Source: Lolium rigidum (Eukaryota; Streptophyta; Magnoliopsida; Poales; Poaceae). Taken from it: 64,000 nucleotides of DNA. The translations under genes and the position numbers were made by a program. Positions 32,249 through 42,098 of this stretch are shown here, one piece after another (position 1 is the first letter of the stretch; the number at the start of each line of letters is the position of its first letter). Under the pieces are notes generated by a model. That model was given only the letters and a program-made list of their open reading frames with translations. It was not told where the DNA came from and made no database searches. The stretch lies in assembly GCF_022539505.1 (NCBI RefSeq), contig NC_061511.1, positions 35,288,620 to 35,352,619 of the forward strand. The letters run 5' to 3'.

Positions 32249-33584
32249 GTCCTTAGCATTAGTATTCTAAAGTTAAAACTGTTTGTGCTTACAAGTAAGA
32301 TGCATGATTGTTTCTATCGCATGTATATTTGTTTGTTTCCCTCAACTCTTATGCTTGCTAATTAACCTTGCTAGCCAAAGACCTGTACTGAGAGGGAATA
32401 CTTCTCGTGCATCCAAACCCGAACCTAAACCTATGCCATTTGTGTCCACCATATCTACCTAATGCATGGTATTTTCTGCCATTCCAAGTAAATACTTCAT
32501 GTGCTACCTTTAAACAATTCAAAACTTATTACTTCTTCTTTGTGTCAATGTTTTATAGCTCATGAGGAAGTATGTGGTGTTTTTTCTTTTAGTCTTGTTA
32601 GGCAGCCTCCACTAAAGGACTAGTGGCTTCATCCACTTATCCTATAATTTTGCAATAAGAGCTGGCAACGGGGTTCCCAGCCCCAATTAATCAACTTTCA
32701 TTAATAATTCTCTTCACATGTTTTGCCCTGATTCATCAGTAAGCAACTTAATTTTGCAATAGACACTCCTCCATGGTATGAGATTGTTGGAAGGCACCCG
32801 AGGATTCGGTTAGCCATGGCTTGTGTAAGCAAAGGTTGGGGGGAGTGTCATCCTTAAATAAACTAAAGTACATGTGTAAACAAAAGAGAAGAGGGATGAT
32901 CTACCTTGCTGGTAGAGATAACGTCCTTCATGGGAGCCGCTCTTTGGAGGTTTGTTTGGCAAGGGGGTTAGAGTACCCGCTACCAGTCGTTGACAACAAC
33001 AAACACCTCTCAAAACTTTACTTTTATTTTCTTTATATGATTTCAAAACCGAAAAAGCTCTAGCGCATGATTTAATCTCTGCTTCCCTCTGCGAAGGGCC
33101 TGTCTTTTACTTTATGTTGAGTCAGTAAACCTATTTCCCTCCATCTCAAGCAGGCATTTGAGTTGTTGTGATCAAACTATTATATTGTGATTTGCTTCAT
33201 CATGTCTTTACTCTTTCTTGTTTAGTACAAGTTTTACCTGAATGAATATATCTTTGAAAGTCATCAATGATTAATACGATTAAGTATGCAAGTTTACCAT
33301 AAGCTTTAATATGAGAGCACTGCTCAATAGATGAATATAATCCGTTAAATGTTCTCTGACCAAGAACAAAGTTTGCCATCACCAACTATGATTTCTTATG
33401 CACCTTTATTTGTGATTACCTTATACTTGTTTCAAGTTGAGTTGTATGAGGAAGTTGTTTACTATAATGTCTTGTGTGAATGAATATGATGCTTCTTGTC
33501 CGTATTTTATTTATCGACTCTTCACTCCATAAACATGCGGTCCTGTTTACCGAGTTCAGTTCGCTTGGGGACAAGCGAAGTCTA

Positions 33585-33597
33585 AGCTTGGGGGAGT
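33585..33597 (+). other. Polypurine tract of the Gypsy-like element
   Basis: AAGCTTGGGGGAGT immediately upstream of the 3' LTR start at 33598 primes plus-strand synthesis and fixes the plus orientation. Confidence 0.85.
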
Positions 33598-35108
33598 TGA
33601 TACGTCCAATTTGCATCACTATTTTATATCATAATTTGCTGTTATTCATTGATATATTTCATATTGGGACACAATACTTATGTTATTTCATCTATTTTGC
33701 ATGTTTCATGATTATTTGGAGATCGAGCACGGGAGCCAGGATTCTGCTGGAAAAAGCACCGTCAGGATGCGATATTTCGGAAGATCAACTGTGGAAGGAA
33801 GTTTTACCAAAAATCCTATTTTTCCAGATGACGGAGGAAGCCAGAAGGGGGAGCCAACTGGACCCAGGGTGGGCCCACACCATAGGGTGGCGCGGCCCAT
33901 GGCCTGGCCGCGCCACTATGTGGTGTGGAGCCCCCTCGGCCTCTTTCGCCTCCTTTTCTTCGCGAAACCCTTCGTCCCGAAGACCTAAGCCACAGAGGAA
34001 TCCTCACGAAGGGTTACGGCCGCTCTGCGGGGCGGAGAACACCAGAGAGAAAAGAGCTCTCCGGCGGGCAGGAATCCGCCGGGAAATTCCCTCCCGGAGG
34101 GGGAAATCGACGCCATCGTCACCGCCATCGAGCTGGACATCATCTCCATCACCATCATCATCATCTCCACCATCATCACCGCCATCTCCACCGCTGGACA
34201 TCGTCACCGCTGTAGCAATTTGGGTTTGATCTTGATTGTTTGATAGGGGAAACTCTCCCGATACTGATTTCTACTTGTTGTTGATGCTATTGAGTGAAAC
34301 CATTGAACCAAGGTCTATGTTCAGATTGTTATTCATCATCATATCACCTCCGATCATGTTCCATATGATGTCTCGTGAGTAGTTCGTTTAGTTCTTGAGG
34401 ACATGGGTGAAGTCTAAATGTTAGTAGTGAACTATGGTTGAGTAATATTCAATGTTATGATATTTAAGTTGTGGTGTTATTCTTCTAGTGGTGTCGTGTG
34501 AACGTCGACTACACGACACTTCACCATTTATGGGCCTAGGGGAATGCATCTTGTACTCGTTTGCCAATTGCGGGGTTGCCGGAGTGACGAAACCTAAACC
34601 CCCGTTGGTATATCGATGGAGGAGGGATCGCAGGATCTCAGAGTTTAAGGCTGTGGTTAGATTTATCTTAATTACTTTCTTGTAGTTGCGGATGCTTGCA
34701 AGGGGTATAATCACAAGTATGTATTAGTCCTAGGAAGGGCGGTACATTAGCATAGGTTCACCCACACAGCACTTATCAAAACAATGAAGATTAATTAGCC
34801 GTATGTAGCGAAAGCACTAGACTAAAATCCCGTGTGTCCTCAAGAACGTTTGGTCATTATAAGTAAACAAACCGGCTTGTCCTTTGTGCTAAAAAGGATT
34901 GGGCCACTCGCTGTAATTATTTCTCTCGCATTTTACTTACTCGTACTTTATTCATCTGTTACATCAAAACCCCCGAATACTTGTCTGTGAGCATTTACAG
35001 TGAATCCTTCATCAAAACTGCCTGTCAACACCTTCTGCTCCTCGTTGGGATCGACATTCTTACTTATCGAAGATACTACGATACACCCCCTATGCTTGTG
35101 GGTCATCA
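33598..35108 (+). repeat. 3' LTR of the Gypsy-like element, 1,511 bp
   Basis: Its first ~147 bases are identical or nearly so to 30878-31024. It includes an imperfect CAT/CCA microsatellite at about 34136-34200 and ends GGTCATCA before the CGAAG duplication. Confidence 0.92.
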
Positions 35109-35900
35109 CGAAGCACTTCAGCTTTAATCGAAAAGGTGCCGGAGGATGTCACTCCTCCTGATTAAAGACATACCGGCATCACCGGTAGCCAAAGAAGCTT
35201 TGTAAAGTAGTTTGTCTAGTCAAAGATGTCATTAGGGTTTCCTAGGGTTTCTTCCCCTGTAAGCCACCATCTCCCCTATATAAGGGGAGGGGGCACACCC
35301 CATCGGGGGCATATGTTATGAGATAGATGTTGAACCTCAGAGAGGAAAGCCTATAACCTTGTATGATAAAGAAATAGAGAGATCTAGAGGAGTTTCTGCC
35401 CTTGTGTTCTTCTTCTTCTACCTCTGGCCAAGGCCAAGTTTATCTGAGAATCCATCCGGGAATCCATCCCATATAACCAAAACCCTCCCCCGAATCCTCT
35501 AGCGCCCATTCGGCCCCAACTTAAGCCATCCTATGGCATCTGTCTGTTCACCACGACGACACGCAGCGACGCAAACGCGGCCAAAAAAATGCGGCAGGTT
35601 TGCGTCTCTTTGGACGTTGCACGGAAGCAGCGGTCATCCGCCCGGTCCTCGCACGGGCCCGTCTGGCAGCGACACAGATGTTTCGTCTTCCGTGGCATAA
35701 CTTACGGCCGGCGCGCTGCAGCTTTTCAGGGCCGCGTTAATGGCACGCCTCGGCTTCCGCGAGCGTGCGCTGGTGGGCGGCGTCGTAGTGGCAGGACATT
35801 GAAGGCGAGATGGCGTCCGAGCCTCTTAAAGGTTCGCTGTCGGCGCCCATTTCCCCGACCACACCATTGCCGAGTACACCCTATCCACCCGACTGACGCC

Positions 35901-36717
35901 ATGGGGAAGAAATGTTGGCCGTTCCGCAAGAGCAAGAATGACCACGAGGCTAGCGACTCGCGGTCGGGTTAGAAGCCGCGGGTCGGGCGGTACGTCCGCA
36001 TCGAGTTCGCACGCTGCCTCTCGGAGGAAAACCTGCCTGGAGGAGGCTGGTACCTCAACTCCAAGCGCGTGCCGGCACCCCGTGCCACACGAGGGCCGGG
36101 AGCGCCGTGACGAGGCCAGCCGCCACCGAGCGATCTTGTCGGTCGATCTTCGAGAAGATCCGGCGTGCACGCCAAACTCCTACAACTGGATCTCGTTCGG
36201 GACGTGGGAGTTCGACGCGCGTCGCCGAGCTGGATACCTCTACGACCTCGACTACTTCGACCGCGAGATCGCCGCGGAAGAAGAGAAGAATGATGACGAG
36301 GACGAGGAGGCGGAGCACGCAGACAATGACCTTGAAGACGGCGGGCCGGTGTGGGATCCAGAGACCTAGCCGCCGAACATTAGCGAGGACGAGGCCATTG
36401 CCATGGCACTGGCCAATAGCGAGCTCGACGAGCTCAACGAGCTCGCTATGTGGGACGGGCTCGCAATCCAGCTCCACGAGTTGGCGCTTGCGCAGGGGAG
36501 GCAGGAGACTCCTCCGGCCACGCCGACGCGGTCCAATGACCACGCGTCGGCTGCTGCTTCGGCCTGGGATCCGTGGCCACCTTCACCACAACCTCCTGCG
36601 TCACCGACGGCCTGGCCGCAGTTGCCACAGCCTACCCTTCCTCCTCTACCGTCGGCGTACCAGCTTCCAAGGTCGGCGCCGGAGTTGATCGACCTCGTCA
36701 GTGACGACGAGCAGTAG
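35901..36717 (+). pseudogene. DNA-transposon C protein (MGKKCWPFRKSK family), broken
   Basis: ATG at 35901 follows a TATA-poor GC-rich leader. The start MGKKCWPFRKSKNDHEAS is interrupted by a TAG near 35970. The frame then continues (VGRYVRIEFARCLSEENLPG in a shifted frame, then NSYNWISFGTWEFDARRRAG) with a strong Glu/Asp stretch to a TAG near 36367. It resumes NISEDEAIAMALANSELDEL, followed by a Pro-rich region and SAPELIDLVSDDEQ, ending at 36717. Such proteins are carried by Triticeae DNA elements. Biochemical function is unknown to me. Confidence 0.6.
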
Positions 36718-37070
36718 CCATTAGCTAGGTTTTAACATGCTTTTTTAAGTTTTTTTATTAATATAAATTATAGCTTTTATCAAAGGGGAAAAAGTATGGG
36801 TCGTGTCGCTGGAGCCACCCGACGCAAACGGGCGCGTGATCGATTTCGACCATTTCAGCCGACGTAAATGGACGTCCGTTTCGCCGTCCGAAATGCGTCG
36901 CCCCGCTGAAGATGTCTTAGGTATGATGAAGTCGGGAAGAGATCCAACGAGATCGACCCTCGAGCTTTGTTGTGAACTTGTGATCGATGGGACGTGGTCT
37001 ACCTGAACAAGTGAGGAGGCTGAGGAAGCGCCGTTTTCTCGTCTGCCCACTCGGCACTCGCTCTTTGTGG

Positions 37071-37917
37071 GGGAGTGCTGTGGTCGGTGTGTACGGGCCA
37101 CCGCACACCCCACCGACCAGGCCGGTTGGTTGGGCCACGGCCCATTAGTAGTAGGTACGTTTTTTTTTCTTTTTTTGCTGTTTCTTTTTTATTAATATTT
37201 TTCTTTTTTAATATCTAGCTTTTAAAAATATATTCGGAGAACAAAATTTCAAAATCTGTTCAGATTCGAAATTTTGGAAATTTCAAAAAAATTCAGATTT
37301 TGATTTAATTTTTTTCGAAATTTGAACATTTTCGGATATGGATATAATTTAAATTTGAAAAAATTTAAAAATTTGTAAAATTTATTTTTTTCCAAAAATT
37401 AACATTCTTAGTTATGAACATTTTTCGAATTTGAACATTTTTCCAAATTTGAACGCTTTATATATTTGAACGGATTTCAAATTTGAACGCTTTTATAATT
37501 TGAACATTTTTTGTATTTGAACATTTTTCAAATTTGAACGGATTTCAAATTTGAACCTTTTATGTATTTGAACATTTTTCAAATTTGAACGGATTTAAAA
37601 TTTGAACATTTTTTTGTATTTAAACGGTTTTAAAATTTGAACGTTTTTAAAATTTGAATTTTTTTAAATTTTGAACAGTTTTCAACTTTGAAATTTTCTA
37701 AATTTGAAATATTTTCAAATTTGAACAAAAATAAAAATAAACAAAAAAGAAACAAAAAGGAACCGAAAAATAAAAAAGGAAAAGAAAAGAAAAGAAAGAA
37801 AGAGAAACATAAAACAGAAAAAAGAGGCGAACTGGGCCGACCAGGCCGGCCCATACCGCGCGCGGGGGGTGTGCGGCGCGCGGTAGCGGCCGACCTGGTC
37901 GGTGTATAGGATTTGCC
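37071..37917. mobile_element. Mutator-type MITE, 847 bp, with TTTGAAC-repeat core
   Basis: CTCTTTGTGG at 37061-37070 recurs at 37918-37927. The GC-rich flanks form an inverted repeat (GGTCGGTGTGTACGGGCCACC...CACACCCC...GACCAGGCCGG against CCGGCC...GGGGTGTG...CGACCTGGTCGGTGTATAG). The core at about 37200-37740 is almost only A/T, with TTTGAAC/GTTCAAA words repeated many times. No frame is meaningful. Confidence 0.78.
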
Positions 37918-38032
37918 CTCTTTGTGGTACAATACGAAACTACGAATACAAATTTGTTTACGTGGAGGATTTATTTAGTACGAATTTGGTATGACTCATA
38001 CGGGTCGTGTTCTTGAAGGAGCCGGATCCTTC

Positions 38033-38070
38033 GGCCCACCTTATGTTGCCTCCTGTTGAGAAGCTGGGCC
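38033..38070 (+). promoter_or_regulatory. Two site II-type boxes upstream of the three-exon gene
   Basis: GGCCCA (38033-38038, reverse TGGGCC) and TGGGCC (38065-38070) lie 145-180 bp before the ATG. Paired TGGGCY boxes are typical of plant nuclear genes for organelle and ribosomal proteins. This agrees with the predicted targeting but is only suggestive. Confidence 0.45.
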
Positions 38071-38213
38071 GAACACAACCCTGATTTGCTTGTAACCCGC
38101 GCGTACAGCCGTACAGAACTACAGAAGCGATCTCCTTCGTCGCTGCGCTGCCGGTCAAGGTCGCTCTTGATCCGTCGGCGTCCTACGTATCTGATCCTCT
38201 TGTGCAGAAGGAG

Positions 38214-38867
38214 ATGGCTTCTCTGGGGCTCCGATCCGCAGGCCGCGTGCTCCGGCGATCCATCTCCGATTTCGCTGGGAAGATCCAACCTAACAAGGTA
38301 AACCTCCCGCATCCCCATCCGTCCCTCCCCACTCTAGGGTTTCATTCATCCATCAGCGGCCATGTCACCATTATCTTTCACAAAAGAATTTGAAAAAAGC
38401 TGTACAATAGCAAACTGGCTGGTGATAAACTGCAAGTGGAAACAAAATTGTACATGAATAGTATTTGTCTATGTACAAGAATAATAATATCATTTGTTTT
38501 CACTATATCCAGATTGAGAATAGTAATTGCCAACCCATGAGGACGCGAGCTAGCCTTAAGATGCTAGTGGATGAGCGTAGCCGGATCTTGCGTGGAGCGC
38601 ATGAAGACGTTAAAGCAATGTTACAACAAAGAAGGGATAATGAAGCATGGTAAGCAAACAATACATTGTCCTGGATATACATACATATGTACACATTCAT
38701 CAATCTGGGGCTGTTATTTATTCCTGCTATTATGATATGTATGAACCTGCAGGGACAAGCTACAGAAAAAAGTGATATTACCTTCGCTCGCTCTCGTTGG
38801 CCTTGCCTTTTCTGCCAATAAAATGCTATTCGTTAACGCAAGCAAGGAAACGCCAGGGAAAATTTAA
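38214..38867 (+). CDS. Three-exon gene for a 111-residue single-pass membrane protein, probably mitochondrial
   Basis: Exons 38214-38297, 38513-38649 and 38753-38867 join in one frame (84+137+115 = 336 nt). Borders are AACAAG|GTAAAC, ATATCCAG|ATT, GCATG|GTAAGC and CCTGCAG|GGAC. The N-terminus MASLGLRSAGRVLRRSISDF is basic with no acids for 18 residues and resembles a mitochondrial presequence. The middle is charged and helical (LKMLVDERSRILRGAHEDVK, MLQQRRDNEAWDKLQKK). The C-terminal part has one hydrophobic segment (VILPSLALVGLAFSANKMLF, about residues 82-101) and a short polar tail. If intron 2 is retained, translation stops one codon after the exon border, giving a soluble 74-residue form. 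I do not recognise the family, but the structure looks like a real small gene. Confidence 0.72.
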
Positions 38868-39860
38868 TCTCTTTGTTAGTCGACTCAATCATGCTCTGGG
38901 CAGTTGGTATTACTAGTAGTTTTGTCTTGTACTAAACCATGCCGTGGACCTGAGTTGTAAACTTGTGGTGTATTGGGGCTAGATGGTGGACTCTTTTTTT
39001 TTGCGAATTAAGCTAGATGGTGGACTTATCTGCAATGTAATCGAGTTTTCGTTCTTGGTTTTCTCTTTCATTAGTAGTCCCTTCATGCTTGTGGTCAACC
39101 CCATGTAGAAGAGGCGGATAGGTAGAAATTTGTGGGTTTTTTTGTGAGTAGTACACCTTTGGTTTTTAGAGCTTTTTCCTCGCTTGTTGTACGTGTGGAT
39201 CCAAGTATTTGTATCTTTCTTTGCAATCTAACGATTCTAACGCCTTACTAAAAGAGGATTGGCAACTATATTGTTTTTTTCACAATCAATATCACATATA
39301 TTCATATAGTAATAAATAATACATGGTAGAGATATATACGAGCTGTCTTTAACGATTACAAAAAAAAGTCTAAAAGACATTGGCAAATTTTTGAGGCGTT
39401 CAAACTCTTTCATCTTTCAAAATACAATCTTTTTTCTTTTTTTTGAAGTCAGCCAAAGATATATAACAAACCATAGATCTATAAATACCAAAGAAATATT
39501 CTTTCATAATTTTAATTTGAACCGCGGTACCAAAGCTGTGTGCACACGTGTAATCATTAAAGCAGCTACATTGATAGTCATACAAGGAACAAATTAACAT
39601 GGTGTGCCTAGGCTTCATGACCGCTCATGGCGTTGGCACAACCAAGGGTGTATCTTCAAGCTTTCAGAATCGCCAAACTAATCTGTATATCTCCACTATC
39701 ATCCATTAATTCACCATTTTCTTACCTCAACGGCAACGTCCTTCCTTAAATCACGACCTTTTGATCCATGTCTCGCCAAAGATATGCATGTGATTTCGTA
39801 AGCATATCACCACCACCACCGTTCCATGCTGTTCTGGCTGCACCCCTGTTCATCATCATG
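38868..39860. other. 3' region of the small gene and unassigned spacer
   Basis: Holds the presumed 3' UTR, a micro-retroposon (38993-39011) and AT-rich DNA without recognised genes. Short frames around 39391-39618 have no coding look. Confidence 0.45.
38978..39026 (-). repeat. Micro-retroposition scar: 15-bp TSD around a 19-bp poly(T) insert
   Basis: GCTAGATGGTGGACT at 38978-38992 and again at 39012-39026 flanks C(T)9GCGAATTAA. A poly(T) (poly(A) on the other strand) with a long direct duplication is the mark of target-primed reverse transcription. The copied piece is almost nothing but the tail. Confidence 0.8.
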
Positions 39861-40486
39861 TACTCTTTCATGGCAACGCGACGATCCATCCCGCGCCAGC
39901 GCGTCCGGATGGGTCTAACCGGACAAAAACGCGGCCCAACGCGCGGACTCATCCCAAAAATGAATGGCCGTGGCGTCCGGGACGACCCAAAACCGGCCCA
40001 AATCTGGGACGAGTTTGCGTGGCCGCGGACGCCGATCGCTGGCCGCTCGCGTCCTCCCCTTGTCCATCCCTGGCCCGCTTGTCTGTCTCCCAAAACACAG
40101 CCCCTCGCACACATCTTCCACCGCTCCGCCGCCACCCAAGGACTGGCGATTTGGGAGCGGTGTCGACGCCGGCCACCGTCGTCGATACGTCGGCAAGCGA
40201 TGCGGAAGCATAGGTCGCGGCCCGGCGCTGCTTTCGCAGCGTCGTAGCATAGCCGGAGGACGTTGTCGCCGACGCTGTTGTCCTCTCATCGTCGCGAGAC
40301 CTCCCGCCGTCAGCAGCTTCGCTGTTGCCACCAGAGGTGAGCTCTCGTGCACCGTGTTTCCAGACCGCAAGTCGGTCGGGAACGGCGATTGCCTGCAGGT
40401 CCCTACGGACGCATTGGATAGCCTCCGTCAGCGAGGTGTTCGATGAAATGGGCGATCTAAAATTTGTCCCATTTCATCTGTAGATC

Positions 40487-40650
40487 ATGGTGGACAGCGA
40501 TGACGACTACTTCTTCAAGAACTTCATCGACACGTCGTCAGACGAGGTGTCCGACGACGACTTTTGCACGGAGGCTGCGCTGATCATCCACGAGCACATT
40601 GTCTCGCAGATCCCCGTGTACCGGGGGTCCTTGCCGGGGCGCGCGGCCGC
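40487..40650 (+). pseudogene. Harbinger transposase, piece 1 (N-terminus)
   Basis: ATG at 40487 after acceptor-like ATCTGTAG. It reads MVDSDDDYFFKNFIDTSSDE and then a helical segment with IIHEHIVSQIPVYRGSLPG up to the insertion. The acidic head and HEHI...YRGS order match the N-terminus of plant ALP1-like/Harbinger transposases. It joins piece 2 without frame loss once the insert and one GCCGC are removed. Confidence 0.75.
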
Positions 40651-42098
40651 TGATGTCTACGGGTGCTTCTATTCTTGTAGACAGTGTTGGGCCTCCAAGA
40701 GCAGAGGTTTGTAGAACAGCAGCAAGTTTCCCTTAAGTGGATCACCCAAGGTTTATCGAACTCAGGGAGGAAGAGGTCAAAGATATCCCTCTCGAGCAAC
40801 CCTGCAATCACGATACAAGAAGTCTCTTGTGTCCCCAACACACCTAATACACTTGTCAGATGTATAGGTGCACTAGTTCGGCGAAGAGATAGTGAAATAC
40901 AAGTAGTATGGATGGATATGAGTGGTAATAACAATCTGAATAAAATATGGCAGCGAGTAAACATGCAACGGAACAGTAAGTAAACGATGATTGCAGTATT
41001 TGGAAACAAGGCCTAGGGATCATACTTTCACTAGTGGACACTCTCAACATTGTAATCATAAAGGGATATAAATAAGCACTTCACTATGCTATTCTGAATT
41101 ACTCTCTGGCAAGATAACAAACACTAATTCATCATGTAGGCAAACCTTAAAGATGTATTCCCAAGTACTAATAAACACCCCACACGCTGTCACTGTGAGC
41201 ATTCATAGGAGGTACTAACACACCACAATTTCATAGAGACATCCAACTCAAATCATAACTCGGTGAATAAGTATTCTGTGAAATATAGCCTAAGAGACCC
41301 ACACAGTGCACACACTGTCACCTTTACACACGTGGGACAAGGAGTCTCCGGAGATCACATAAGTAAAATCCACTTGAATAGCATAACGACATCTAGATTA
41401 CAAACTCATCATATGGATCTCAATCATGTAAGGCAGCTCATGAGATCATTGTATTGAAGTACATAGGAGAGAGATTAACCACATAGCTACCGGTACAGCC
41501 CCGAGCCTCGATGGAGAACTACTCCCTCCTCATGGGAGACAGCAGCGGTGATGAAGATGGCGGTGGTGTCGATGGAGATGCCTTCCGGGGGCACTTCCCC
41601 GTCCCGGCGGCGTGCCGGAACAGAGACTCCTGTCCCCCAGATCTTGGCTTCGCGATGGCGGCGGCTCTGGAAGGTTTCTCGTACCGTGGCTCTTTTCCGT
41701 CTCGAGGTTTTAGGTCGAGGAGGCTTAAATAGGCGAAGAGGCGGAGTCGGAGGGCTGACGGGGGCTCCACACAGTAGGGGGCGCGCCCCCCCTTGGGCCG
41801 CGCCGCCCTGTTGTCTGGTGGGCCTGTGGCCCCCCTCTGGTTGCTCTCGGGTGTTCTGGAAGCTTCGTGGAATTCTAAGATGCTGGGCGTTGATTTCGTC
41901 CGATTCCGAGAATATTTCCTTACTAGGATTTCGAAACCAAAAACTGCGAAAACAACAGCAATCGGCCCTTCGCCATCTCGTCAATAGGTTAGTTCCGAAA
42001 ACGCATAAATATGACATATAATGTGTATAAAACATGTGAGTATCATCATAAAAGTAGCATGGAACATAAGAAATTATAGATACGTTTGAGACGTATCA
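40651..42098 (-). repeat. 3' LTR of element E
   Basis: 1,448 bp, closely matching 45480-46924. Differences include several CTG/CTCG alternations. Confidence 0.94.

Larger units (their letters stand above)
30878..35108 (+). mobile_element. Gypsy-like LTR element, non-autonomous, with assembly gap
   Basis: LTR ends TGATACGTCC...GGTCATCA, with a purine tract AAGCTTGGGGGAGT just before the 3' LTR. The 5' LTR is visible only for 147 bp before the N gap (31025-31124), so part of it and the primer-binding site are missing. The internal region carries a short coding tail (31127-31399) but no recognisable protease, RT, RNase H or integrase. A Mutator-type MITE is inserted at 31835-32248. Repeated AAGCTTGGGGGAGT motifs in the 3' internal part are common in Triticeae Gypsy relatives. 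Confidence 0.88.
30873..35113. repeat. Target-site duplications CGAAG of the Gypsy-like element
   Basis: CGAAG at 30873-30877 and 35109-35113 borders the element exactly. Confidence 0.92.
30624..35561 (+). mobile_element. Solo LTR (about 700 bp), split by a Gypsy-like element
   Basis: Left part 30624-30877 (TGTTGTGGGGATGACCCCCG...) and right part 35114-35561 (...CACCACGACGACA) make one LTR of ~702 bp once the inner element is removed. CTATATAAGG near 35276 is its TATA box and a leader follows. Flanks CGCGG (30619-30623) and CGCAG (35562-35566) are a one-mismatch target duplication. No internal region is present, so intra-element LTR recombination is the likely history. The strand is assigned from the TATA position. 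Confidence 0.7.
28315..36918 (+). mobile_element. Nested DNA transposon C, probably PIF/Harbinger-like
   Basis: The left end GAGCATCTTCAACAG (28320) and right end GCTGAAGATGTC (ending ~36916) form imperfect inverted termini. TTG/TTA flanks hint at an eroded 3-bp duplication. Two retrotransposon inserts (28370-30568 and 30624-35561) separate the left end from the coding body at 35570-36780. Without the inserts the element would be about 1.5 kb. The ORF family (MGKKCWPFRKSK...) recurs in Triticeae DNA elements. The superfamily call is tentative. Confidence 0.55.

Noticed and set aside
36920..37060. Short minus-strand frames as a gene between element C and the MITE
   Set aside because: Under 75 codons, low similarity to anything recognisable, and crossing a transposon border.
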